Below are positions 34,313 to 45,160 of a stretch of 64,000 nt of DNA, piece after piece. Source of the DNA: Phanerochaete sordida (lineage: Eukaryota > Basidiomycota > Agaricomycetes > Polyporales > Phanerochaetaceae); contig BPQB01000100.1 in assembly GCA_019973155.2 (NCBI GenBank), positions 43,765 through 107,764 on the forward strand. Direction: 5' to 3'. Each line of letters begins with the position of its first letter. The stretch's first letter is position 1. Below the pieces are notes generated by a model. That model was not told where the DNA came from and searched no databases. It worked only from the letters and a program-made list of their open reading frames with translations. A program made the position numbers and the translations under genes.

Positions 34313-35011
34313 ATGTCCATTGTCGCCATAATTGCCACTATCATCACCGGCGTCGAGCTGGCCGTCGAGGTCGGCAAGGTACGCGTTCCTCTATTTGCTT
34401 GTAAGCGTAATTACTGGCTCTGACGAGCATGCCGTTTTCTTCGCAGGTCGCGGCGGAGATCATCCCTGATCCGCCCAAGACCCTGCAGGACAAGCACCGC
34501 TGGGTGCAGTGCACGATCAAGAACGAGACGCAGTTCGACCTACTGCTCGAGAACACGTACTTCGACTCGGGTCGCTACTGGACTGCCCCCGGCGGCTTCA
34601 GCGGCTTCCAGCAGATGGTGTTTTCTGGCTGCAACGGAGATGGCACTGTCCTTACCGGCGTGTCTGGCGGGTGTGCGTTCCGCATCTCGCTCGACGACCA
34701 GCACTACTACGACATTTCCCTGGTACGTTCTTCGATAAGCAGTCTCAGGCTCTGGATAGCTCACCAATTGCATCGTCAATGTACAGGGCTGGACAAACCC
34801 AGAGGTTGGTGCCTTCAAGGCTGGAGTCGTCAACTCAGCCCAAGGCGTGGACGGCTACAACGCCGCAACTCCAGAGGGCGGGGCACTCACTTCAAATGTG
34901 ATTTTCCAGGGTAAGGACAAGGCCGGCAATCCTGCCAAGTTCAGGATCAACGTGTCGGCTGCTCCGGGTCAGGAGACGCTGTATGTTGTCAAGCAGATCC
35001 TGGTCGCTTGA
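34313..35011 (+). CDS. actinoporin-like protein, copy 3, 188 aa
   Basis: Exons 34313-34378 (66), 34447-34722 (276), 34787-35011 (225), with GTACGC/GCAG and GTACGT/ACAG borders. N-terminal hydrophobic helix (ITGVELAVEVGK), then KNETQFD, NTYFDSGRYW, SGFQQMVFSGCNGDG and GVSGGCAFRISL. Exon 3 begins GWTNPEVG. It has SGC where copies 1 and 2 have SCC. The stop is at 35009-35011 and the frame is clean. Family assignment is as for copy 1; the protein lacks a classical secretion signal. Confidence 0.72.
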
Positions 35012-35639
35012 GCTGGTAGTTCTCCAAGGAATGGTGCTGATAGCGCGTAGCTATGCAGTCAGGATTGTATCGATGGTATGCTTTGATACTGGCTAGTGTG
35101 TACAATAACGCTCGTGCAAGTATGATATGAGCTTGGGGGTATGATTACATGAATCTGGAGCTGAATGTACCCGCATGATACGGAGACTGGAAAGCGACCG
35201 ACGCGCATGTGCAAGCATGAAATGCGATACTGATAGGCTATCCAGAAACGTCTCTGCTCGACTTACTTATGGAACGCGTGCATGGTTGGCCTCGAGTTCG
35301 GTGGCTCGTGGGCCATTGTGGCGGCAGCCAAAGCAGGTAGACTGAGCGACTCCTTCGATGACACACATGTGCTCAAGACTAGTTGGATATCGGTGCTGCA
35401 TGCGCCGACGGCCAGTCTCCAGATCCCATGAACGGCACAAGTACTCCGAGGTCACACTTCAGGAACGCCTCGAGCAACGTGCATCTGTCGACTGTGCCCT
35501 CAGCTCTTGCCCCGCCCTGAGGCGGCCGGACGCGCAAGTCCTCCGTGGGTACTACCTTTGTTTTCTAGAAGTACAACAGATCGTTCCACGTTAGCCTCCG
35601 CCTGTCGCCACCCGCCACGATGGGCTGTTTCTTGCCCCG

Positions 35640-35700
35640 TGGTCGAAGACCCTTGGACAACCCTTGGCAGAACACACAGTACCCGTCGTCGAGACGTACA
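35640..35700 (-). repeat. cluster intergenic repeat, inverted unit D
   Basis: 35648-35667 is the exact reverse complement of 31911-31930 (20 of 20 bases). Flanking bases (GTCGAAGA side) also match unit A for a few positions. Confidence 0.55.
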
Positions 35701-36941
35701 TCTGTCTATGTAGCACTCGCACGTGAGTCTCTGAGAAACGATGGAGATCTCAGCATGCTAAGACTTACGCGAGGCATGGATTGCAGACGTCTGGCCGCTC
35801 ACGTCCGATCATAAGCGGTCGCTCCTATATTTGGCGAAATACAAGTGTCAGTCGCATATTACGCCTAGCACTCGCACATAACAGGCTGTACAGTGACCTC
35901 AACGGTAATTCGCCAAGTTGGTCGCAGCGTAGATGTGGGTCTCGCCAGAATATGTACAATGCGGATATTTTCGGCGAGCTTCATACCAAGCATCGGATAC
36001 GTTGAACAGATGTAACGGCTTGCTCTGTCGGTAGACACGCTCGTAGCCGAGGAACTGTACCAAACAGCGGACAGCCGATATCTGAATCAAAAATAATTAC
36101 GCTCAGACCTCCACTCTGGACTGCTGTACATGTCTTTGTGCCCTCGCTCACTTTTGAAGTGCCTTTTTCCGCTTTGAGAGGCACTCTCAAGATCTCCGCG
36201 CTACCCTACGCGTCGGCGTTCCACAACGCCGGTCTGTACTATCTCACGACAAGCATGCTGGTGGATGGACCATGCATTGTGGCTGTCATCGCAAGATAAA
36301 GAAATAGGCTGGAACGCCCTGGGTAAGGCGGTATGATCCGCCACCGGGTCGCGGTCCCAAATTCAAGGGGCGCGGCGAGGGCATCAGCAGAGTACCATGC
36401 CATGTGCTTGAAACACGCAAGCTTGTTTGGCACACGCCACACCTGAGATCCAATGAGTAGTCTCTTCACACTTTACGAGAGCGCGTAGGCAGAGTGGAAT
36501 GGTTTATTGAATTTCTGTTTGTGCGCAAGCTGCGAGCTTTCGGCTTAGCGCAGTGTTCTGGTCTGCTCGGATACGTAGAGGTAAAATGCAGAGAACAGAG
36601 GACCTTGCTGTCTCGTATGGACGTGTCGCGCGCTATGAGGCGCATGTCCGCTGTCTGACGCAGGGCCGAACTCCCCTGTGACGCTGCGCCTGACACTAGC
36701 GAGAGCGGTACCGTTTAGGTCCAAAGCATTAAAGGTGTAGCGAGCCGGGGGGAAACAATACCTCTTCTTGCGGAGCTGTTCCTGGATATTATACAAATTA
36801 TCTCACTTCTATAATGCGTGTATTGTCAGAGACTTGCACTGAAGGGAAGAGCAATTAGAAGCTGCAAATGTTGTGACCCTTTCATGGGTCTCCCTCACTC
36901 GCACCTCGATAGAGCCGGCACGCAAGAGATATATCTTGGAG

Positions 36942-36949
36942 TATATATA
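36942..36949 (+). promoter_or_regulatory. TATA box of copy 4
   Basis: TATATATA, 66 bp before the ATG. The surrounding 150 bp (36865-37014) is clearly similar to the region before copy 5 (39240-39391), including GTATATATACC and GTCAGCACCGACTCTCCGCT. Confidence 0.65.
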
Positions 36950-37014
36950 CCAGCGAGGTCTGTCAGAACGACGTCAGCACCGACTCTCCGCTGCGCAAGT
37001 CCTCTATAAGCACC

Positions 37015-37710
37015 ATGTCCATCGTCGCAATTATCACCACTATCATCACCGGCGCCGAGCTCGCCATCAAGGTCGGCGAGGTACGCGTCCCCTTCTCCAG
37101 CTCGCCACGTAGCCCTCGCTGACACGCACACGCCCCGGCCCGCAGGTCGCAAAGCAGCTCATCCCCGAGCCGCCTACGCAGCTGAAGGACAAGCACCGCT
37201 GGATCCAGTGCACGATCAAGAATGAGACGCAGTTCGACCTGCTGCTCGAGAACACGTACTTCGACTCGGGCCGCTACTGGACCGCGCCGGGCAGCTTCAG
37301 CGGCTTCCACCAGCTCGTCTTCTCCGGCTGCAACGGCGACGGCACGATCCTCACCGGTGTCTCCGGCGGCTGCGCGTTCCGCGTGTCGCTCGATGACAAG
37401 CACTTCTACGACATCTCGCTGGTAAGTCTTCCGCCCAAATACGAGATCCTCAGAATGACTCACTGATTGCTCCGCGGGTACACAGGGCTGGACGAACCCG
37501 GAGCTCGGGGCCTACAAGGCCGGAGTCATCCAGTCGGGCAAAGGCATCGACGGGTATAACGCCGCGACTGCCGAGGGCGGGTCGCTCACCTCGAACGTGA
37601 TATTCGAGGGGAAGGACAAGGAGGGCAAGCCTGCCAAGTTTAGGATCAACGTCTCGGCCGCTCCGGGCGTTGAGGCGCTGTTCGTTGTCAAGCAGGTCCT
37701 TGTTGCTTGA
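37015..37710 (+). CDS. actinoporin-like protein, copy 4, 188 aa
   Basis: Exons 37015-37080 (66), 37146-37421 (276), 37486-37710 (225), with GTACGC/GCAG and GTAAGT/ACAG borders. N-terminal helix with ITGAELAIKVGE, then KNETQFD, NTYFDSGRYW, TAPGSFSGF and GVSGGCAFRVSL. Exon 3 begins GWTNPELG and ends KQVLVA. It shares promoter, introns and 3' UTR (GCCGCTGCCCGGCCTT) with copy 5 and is much more GC-rich than copies 2 and 3, so copies 4 and 5 form a separate subgroup. Intact. Confidence 0.72.
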
Positions 37711-38204
37711 GCTGGTACTGTCCGGAGGATACGTGTTGGTTGTAGGTTGCTATTGAATAATTATTGTGCCGCTGCCCGGCCTTTGAGTTGAACGTTGAGA
37801 TCTGATACTTGTGTCTGACGATGAACCACGCCAGCGTAAATTTGACAGTACTGTCGCACCAGTTTGAGCGTGATTGTACGTACTGCAAGCACGAAGGCCG
37901 AACCGTAGCAAGACAACTGGGTGACCGTGTGGAGGAGTTTATGCCGTCAGTCAATCTGATGGAAATCGTCGGTGGAGGTCCCATGTAACGCGACGAAAAC
38001 ATGCGCGATGATATCTGCCTTGCACTGAGCTTTGTCCCCTTTCCTCGTTGGTTTACAGGCGGAATCGATGCTCCCCTTGATGCGCAGGTGCGCCTACGCT
38101 TCCTAAATGCGGGACCGCTGCCCGCGCGCGGATCAGCAGCGTCATTCCGGGAGCATTCTGTGCCTGCATCTCAGAGACACACCTCGGTGACAGCCGCCAT
38201 CATT

Positions 38205-38365
38205 CTCGATAAGCGTAGGAATGCTGTGAGAGCGCGCACAGACGTGTCAAACAGCCTGTCAAGAGTTACCCAAGGGTCCTGCGCATCGCGGGAGACGTCG
38301 CTTGCGGTGTGGCGGTCGGGCGGGGGCGGATGCCGCGGTAGCATTCTTCGCGCGGGCGGCTGATT
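38205..38365 (+). repeat. cluster intergenic repeat, unit C
   Basis: Contains ACCCAAGGGTCC (near 38267), preceded by GACGTGTC and followed by CCGCGGTAGCAT, the same order as in unit A (GATGTC, CCAAGGGTCC, CCGCGGTAGCAT). Confidence 0.5.
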
Positions 38366-39318
38366 GGGTTGGGCTGCGTGGAGGAGGGGCGTGTCTAATG
38401 GAATTAAGGCGAAGCGGGCTCGAGAATGTCGTTTGCAGGCGTGCTTGACTCGGAACATACTCTGTATTTTATGATTGCGTTCCCGTGGAGCGCAAGATCC
38501 GATAGAAAAGCGGATGCTGGAACATTCGCCACGCTAACCTGTCCACAGCCCGCCAGGATTGAGCACACGTTCGACGCTACGGGACGATCCCGGAGACGTA
38601 CATGTGCCGATGCTGGGGCTGGCCTGGATACAAATGCGATCGCGTTCAGTTTTGGGTGCAGAACAGACAGTGTCCCACTCCGGGACGGCGCAGATGCCTT
38701 CTAGAGCGAGTATCCTGGAGGCGAGGCACTCGAGACCGCTGCAGGCACACCTCAGCACGGGCAGATACGAAGGCTCCGGCAAATCGTCTGTGACAACACA
38801 ACCAGTCGATGAGCATGCAGACCACGCGCCCGATTAAAAGCATACATGCAAGCGCACCTGAGCCGTCGCGGATGTGCGCGCGGACATGTGTACAGTGAGT
38901 CTGGGCTGGCGGTAGCGTCGTCTGGGCGCTGCATGTTGGGCTGTCAATGGAGCAGAACAATTGCTGAAGACAAGGCACCGTGCCAACTAGTATGGATACA
39001 TACCGTCCTATCGGGTGCGTGGCGGCCGTCGTGTGAAAGGCTGAGCCACTCTGGAAGCTTACACCTGGGGGCTGGCCAGAGGGATACACATTAGTCCTCA
39101 AACATGAGAAATGTCGTGGACCGGGAGAACAAAAGGTTGCTCCCGCGGAGCTGTGTGGCTGTTGATAAAACAAATGAGCTCTTCCATTCTGTGTACATTG
39201 TGATGCTTACACTGGACGGAAGACGAAACTGGAAGCTGTACATGTTATGGCCCTTTCTTGTTTCGCCGCCTCTCGTACCGCGGTAGAGCCGGCGCTAGGC
39301 GAGAGGTATATGTCAAAG

Positions 39319-39326
39319 TATATATA
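39319..39326 (+). promoter_or_regulatory. TATA box of copy 5
   Basis: TATATATA, 66 bp before the ATG 39392, as in copy 4. Confidence 0.65.
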
Positions 39327-39391
39327 CCGACGAAGCCTGTTAAGCCAACGTCAGCACCGACTCTCCGCTACGCAGGACCTCCGTAACCACC

Positions 39392-40086
39392 ATGTCCATC
39401 GTCCCGATCACCACCACCATCATCACCGGCTCCGAGCTGGCTGTTAAGGTCGACGAGGTACGCGTCTCCTTCTCCAGCTCGCCACGTAGCCCGCGCTGAC
39501 GTACACACGCCTGTCCTGCAGGTCGCGAAGCAGCTCATCCCCGAGCCGCCTAAGAACCTCACGGCCAAGCCGCGCTGGATCCAGTGCACGCTCAAGAACG
39601 AGACGCAGTTCGACCTGCTGCTCGAGGACACGCACTTCGACGCGGGCCGCTACTGGACGGCGCCGGGCAGCTTCAGCGGCTTCCGCCAGCTCGTCTTCTC
39701 CGGGTGCAGCGGCGACGGCACGCTCCCCGCGGGCGTCGCCGGCGGCTGCGCGTTCCGCGTGGCGCTCGACGACAAGCACTTCTACGACATCGCGCTGGTG
39801 AGTCGTGCGGTTGAGCGCGAGGTGCGCGGATGGGCTTACCGAGGCGTGCGCGGACGGGCAGGGCTGGACGAACCCCGAGCGCGGGCCCTACCAGGCCGGC
39901 GTCGTCCAGTCGGGCAAGGGCGCCGACGGCTTGAACGCGGCGACTGCCGCGGGCGGGTCGCTCACTTCGAATGTGGTCTTCGAGGGGAAAGACAAGGAGG
40001 GAAAGCCCGCCAGGTTCAGGATCCACGTCTCGGCTGCTCCAGGCGTGGAGGCGCTGTTCGTTGTCAAGCAGATCCTCGTTGCTTGA
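39392..40086 (+). CDS. actinoporin-like protein, copy 5, 188 aa, most diverged
   Basis: Exons 39392-39457 (66), 39522-39797 (276), 39862-40086 (225), with GTACGC/GCAG and GTGAGT/GCAG borders. It follows the family plan with substitutions at positions constant in the others: HFDAGRYW for YFDSGRYW, CSGDG for CNGDG, GVAGGCAF for GVSGGCAF and GLNAAT for GYNAAT. It is extremely GC3-rich. The frame is intact, but the changes at conserved motifs suggest relaxed constraint or a changed specificity. Exon 3 begins GWTNPERG. Confidence 0.7.
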
Positions 40087-42822
40087 GCTGTTGCTGTTCG
40101 AGGGATAGGCGTTGGCTGTACGTTCCGATCGACTGATTATTGCGCCGCTGCCCGGCCTTGAAGTTTAAGACATAGTAGTTGGGTCTGGCGGTGACTTGCA
40201 CGAGGATCAGTTCAGGATAATCGTCAATTCGCGTTGAAGCTGTTAGCACTCACATAGGTCCGAGCGGAGGTTCGTGTAGGTACGAATATACTGCATTATT
40301 GTGTTTGAGACCCGTATGCCTTCAGTTTAGAGCGCACGTGCTTGGGCACACTTGCCGTGCTGCACTCCGAGGGGATGCACGCTCACAACGGCGCACATAC
40401 AGAACCAGAATAGGCTGACGGAAAGCGTCAGTGAAGGTACCATGTAAAGCAACAAAGGCACACACGACGTCGTCTGGCTTGCGCTCTGTCTTCTCCATAC
40501 TGTACCGATTTTACCAACAGTTCACGTCACGGGTCACAAGAACCATTTGTGAACTCTGTGTGAACTTGGCGTCCGAGGTCACAGGGAGCTTTTGCGGGGA
40601 ACCCTGGCACGCCGAACGTCCTGCTCAACGACTCCCCGGCCCTCTAATTGGCTGCTTGGGCGTCCCGACGCGCGCTGAACTGTGAACTGGGTGAGGATCA
40701 AGTATCCGATGCCAAGGCCGTGAACCGGTGGTAAAATTGGTACAGTATTTCTTCCATGCCTCGCTCGTCAAAAGCAATGCGTACCAACAGCATATGTGAG
40801 TGCGGTAGGGCCAAATGAGGTGCACAGGAAGACAGGAGAGGCCTTTTTCATACCACCCGGCGCTGCCGGAGCACCCACCGCACGAATGGCACTGAGCACG
40901 ATCTGTCCTTTCGAAGACGTACTGAGTTTTTGGCGCAAAGTTCTTCCAAATATGGTGTAGATTGCGACTTTGTTGCTATGCGGAGGTGGGGAGCATGTCG
41001 AAGTCGACCGACGACGGGTCTCAACAGGCTTCCGGATCTCGCCGAGCGCCACGAGGGTGATCGCATACCCATTTTCGGTCGGCGCTTTGAAGGGCGCTCA
41101 CCTTTCGTCCTTTTCCTCGACCCACGTCACCGGGGATTTGCAAAACAAATTCGACTCCAGACCCATCTCATACTGCCCTAAGGCTGGCAACGAATAACAT
41201 GCTCTGCGCTGGTGACTCGCGCGTTGATGGTACGGGCATAGAAAAGTCGCAGGGAGCATGATGACGGCCCGGGATCGTTCTGCTTCTTGGGAGACCTCGG
41301 TGCGTCTGCTGTGATCTGGACGGATAGCAGCGTGCTAACGCAAGATGCCCTAGGGCATACGCGATTGAAAAATCAGAATGTTGCGTACGATGACCTTCTA
41401 CCCTGCCCGGGTGGCGGCGCGCTGTGCTCTACGGCGTCCAGGAGGGCACAAGACCAGCACGAGCTTGCTGCCGAAGATATTCTCCGCTAACGTGTACAAA
41501 GCTCTAAGGTATTCCATAACCCGATCTTATCGCTCTACCCGTCGCCATAGTAGCCCATCTAGTGACTCTAGGTCGCCCGCGCCACCCGTCCGCACCGAGC
41601 ACGCCCCATACGCATATGATCGATGTTCGGCGACATGCATCTCTCCGTCTCTACGCCTGAGCACTGAATGCTGTCCGCCGCCTCGCGTATCATCTTCAAC
41701 GGAATGCACGGCGTCCAGCCCGTGCTCATACCCAGGCGGACACTCAAACATCGCAATTGGGCCCGTTCGTTACCCATCGGCCTTCCATCACACTCACCTG
41801 ATGCCAGCTCAGACCGCTCCGCCTTTCGTCGACCCAGCAGCCTGCGCTCAGCCGAGACGACCTGTCTATGCTGAAGCTGCAGACTTCCGCGAATGGGCTC
41901 GCGTATGGCTCGCTTGACGTGCCGCCGGCTGGTATGCCTCACTATTCCCTCTCCATCAACCTTTTCCCCATTCCACATAAAGCCCCCTTGCAGCTGGTGC
42001 GTCTGAGAGAATAAGGGCCTCTGGGTTTTGTCATCGTGGACCGCCTGCAGGCCTTGCTTCGCTGCGCGGTCGCGACCGCTTCGCGTTGACCAACATCTCG
42101 TCCGCGTTGCTCCGCAGGCAAATGGCCACGCAATAGCCCTTCGCCTCGGCTCCGTCCTCGCGTGGTTCAAGATCGCTTGGAATCACAACACGGGCGAACT
42201 GCGTGCAAGAACTTCGAGCAGTCTTCTTCGCGTTCGAGCGTCCGTCTCTTCCGTCGCCCTTCGCCACCGTTGTTGTTGCCCGAGATAGAATGACGCCACC
42301 GTGAGTGCCCTGTTCGTGCCCCGGGATCCCTGTTTTCTCACCTGACTCAACAGACGTTTCCGTGTTTTAGGTACAGGGCAAGGTTCCGAAGACCGCTCGC
42401 GTTGGGCGTACCAATATTCACTCGAGTTGTCATCTACGCATAGTCTGCTGTATGGAATACAGCGGAAGGCTATATACCATACCTCTGCTCGCTGCGGGCG
42501 CAGCCTTTATCACGGCATGAAGCGACAACACACTCATGTTCCACATCTAGCCTACGAATACCTAGATTGATAATCGACCCTCCGTCTCCACACTCTCCTC
42601 CACCTGCCAGGCTCGTAAGGAGGCGCGCGAGTCTTGCTCTACATTGGGTGTAATGCGAGAACGGATAAAATCGACTTTACGCTGAATGTTGGACAACGTT
42701 CGGGTCGGTCTACTCGGTATACGATGCCGAGCGCAATTTTCTACGGCAAAGGATGATGTCATCGACTCTTCGGAGTGGGAAAATAGACAGATCCGCACGC
42801 GCTCGACGCTGTGAAGCGTGGG
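40087..42822. other. long gap without a supported gene
   Basis: About 2.7 kb. A copy of the dispersed short repeat lies near 41046-41095 (GAGCGCCACGAGGGTGATCG then CCCATTTTCGGTCGGCGCTT). I see no other structure I can support. Confidence 0.4.
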
Positions 42823-45160
42823 ATGATTCGTCATCTGGTCGTTAGGCTGCGAAGCACTCAAGTTTTACGCACTTTGAACACTGGGCACAGCCGGTTTCTT
42901 GGTGAGTGCCTTTGAATGCGTCGAGGCTAGATAATGATAGACCTGGACACTCCAGCTCGAGCTCGCGCAGCAGCCATTACATCGGAGGAGATTCGCCCTA
43001 GGATAATCCCACGACTGAACTCTATTCCTTATCAAGGACTCAGCGATCTGTCTAGCTTCAGAGCGGAAACAGTGGTTCATGCCCCTTAAACGCGTGGCTA
43101 AATCCAATCGGTCTGGCGGTGAAACGACAGACAAATCACGGGTACGCCTCGAATGTTATATGCGGACACCTTCTGCTAATAATGATTATATTATCACCGC
43201 GCTTTCGTTGTGCCAGGAAATAGTGTTTACGCTGAGAGAGAAAGCATTTACGACACGCTTACCACCATGGAGCACCGCATCGTCTACACAGGATCGCGTC
43301 GTACTGCCTGCTTTCAGCAACGAGCGATCCGTGACTGCCAGCAAAGAGTCGAAGCTTAGCTCCGCATGCGAACAATCTCGCCTTCTAGCCTGGGGAGCGG
43401 CTCAGATGGCGACGTCGTACGCCAATTCCGCGCAAGAACTGTTCCGAACCTCCGGGACCAGCGGTGCCAGCTTCACGCTTCGTCCAGAGCCGCGTTCAAT
43501 TGTCACATTCCAGGCGGCCCACTGCAGCTCGCTCGCTATTCCCGACTTCCTTGCGGACATGCCATGCGACTCCTTCACGCCCGAGGAGCTGCTGGATCTG
43601 CTCAACGATGTGTTCGGGACGAGCCATGCTATGGTCATGGACGACGGCGACATGCGGCCGGGTCTGCGGAGCGTGATACGGTCGTCGTGGGACTTTGGGT
43701 GTCTGTACGGCATCCTCAGGACCACCGACGGCAAGTTCTGGGACAAATACATCACAGGGGTGACTCGGCGGGCAGAGGACAGCCGGCGGAAGGACGAAGT
43801 ACGAAGGCGGGCCGCGATGCGTGGCGGCTACATCGCCGAGCCCCACCTGCCTCCGCGTCGACTCTGGGATCTCTGCAGCAATCGCGTTCTGCCAGCATGT
43901 GTTCTGCTGTTTGACTTGCAGAATCCGTATCAAGAGCAGTACTTCTGGCCGGTGTCACATAGCTGGGTTGCGACGGAGGATCTGGCGTATGTCTACACGC
44001 CCATCAACGGACGACAATGGCCTGTTCCCATACCGGCCGCGACGACCCTCGAGCACGTCCGTGTCGAGCTGCTCAACCTGGGCGCACGGTACGTCTGGCT
44101 CGATGTCCTCTGTCTCAGACAGCGGGGAGAGCCAAGCGACGAGGAGAAGAGGGTCGAGGAGTGGAAGCTCGACGTGCCCACCATTGGCTCCATCTTCGCC
44201 CACGACCTCCCCTGCGTCACATACTTCAACGGGCTCGGCCTTCCCTTCGACCCGTCGCTCGAGTCGATGTCGTCCGAGCGACACTGGCTCAACCGGGTCT
44301 GGACCGTGCAAGAGGCGACGCGCAACTGGCTCCCAGGCGGACTCACCGGGCTGGAGGCCGAGAACGCGGCGGCCTTCTTCCGGCAGTACTACGCGCAAGC
44401 CATACCGCCCTCCGACTTCCGCGACGTCATCAGCGGCTGGAACTACGCCGTCGTCGCGCTGCGCGAGCGGCACTGCACGACGGAGCTCGACCGCGTGCAC
44501 AGCCTCGCGTACATCCTCAAGTGCACGACGCTGCCGGTCTACGACGAGCGCATGCCGCCGGAGGTCGCGTGGGCGATGCTCCTGAAGCACCTCCATCCGT
44601 ACTCGCGCGCCAAGGTCGCGATATACCACATGGAGCACTTTCCCGAGGACGACGCTCTGCTCCCGTCGCTCTCCGACTTCATGCGCTGCGAGATGCATCA
44701 CAACCACCACGTCTATCCCGACTCGGCGTTGCATCTCTTGAACAGCTCTTCTCTTGGCACCCCTGAGCCCGGACGGTACTACCAGGAAGTCTCGGCGATG
44801 GGGCCTGTATCATTAGCACGAGTCGAGCAAGATGGCGACTCTTTCTTCGAGCTATACTTTCTCTCAGGCGGCCGTCGCCTTGAGCAGCCCTTATGCCGGC
44901 TACAGGATCAAAAGGTTGCCGGATCGTTCTCGTCGAATACAACGTACCACATCCTCAAGGTCGGCGTTAGCAGTTGGATTATAGCGGAGGTGGTGGGGAG
45001 CTGTCTTGTCAACGGCGAGACCGCGTCAGAGGTGCAGAAGCGAGGCTGTATACTGCTGTGGTTGGCTCCAGAACGCATTCTCTCCCATCTCAGCAGACAG
45101 ATAGTTGTTCACAGCTCTAAACGGGATGTAGTACTTGAGCGCAGTAGCTGGATCTTCTGA
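42823..45160 (+). CDS. HET-like domain protein (paralogue H6), about 702 aa
   Basis: A first exon at 42823-42901 has exactly 79 nt and phase 1, as in H3 and H5, and starts MIRHLVVRLR. A second exon 43056-43141 is provisional (TCTAG acceptor, GTACGC donor, in frame). The long exon 43217-45160 starts EIVFTLREK after a CCAG acceptor and carries the PPWSTAS box shared with H7. The HET core reads VSHSWVATED, LGARYVWLDVLCLRQRG, WKLDVPTIGSIF, TYFNGLGLPFDPS, HWLNRVWTVQEATRNWLPGG. ELDRVHSLAYILKCTTLPVYD follows. IPAATTLEHVRVELL shows an A where other copies have R or K (IPRTTTL). It belongs to a subgroup with H7. No internal stop in the long exon. Confidence 0.82.

Larger units (their letters stand above)
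35012..37014. other. long intergenic region between copies 3 and 4
   Basis: Two kilobases without a supported gene. An inverted copy of the intergenic repeat core lies at 35648-35667. The last 80 bp form the copy 4 promoter. Confidence 0.45.
37711..39391. other. intergenic between copies 4 and 5
   Basis: No supported gene. It holds intergenic repeat unit C (about 38205-38365) and the copy 5 promoter. Confidence 0.45.

Noticed and set aside
30597..40086. Aegerolysin or classical fruit-body lectin identity for the five-gene array
   Set aside because: The motif order and the hydrophobic N-terminal helix fit the actinoporin-like group better, though all are related folds at most.
43955..44734. 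259-codon minus-strand frame opposite H6
   Set aside because: A shadow of the GC3-rich HET coding sequence.
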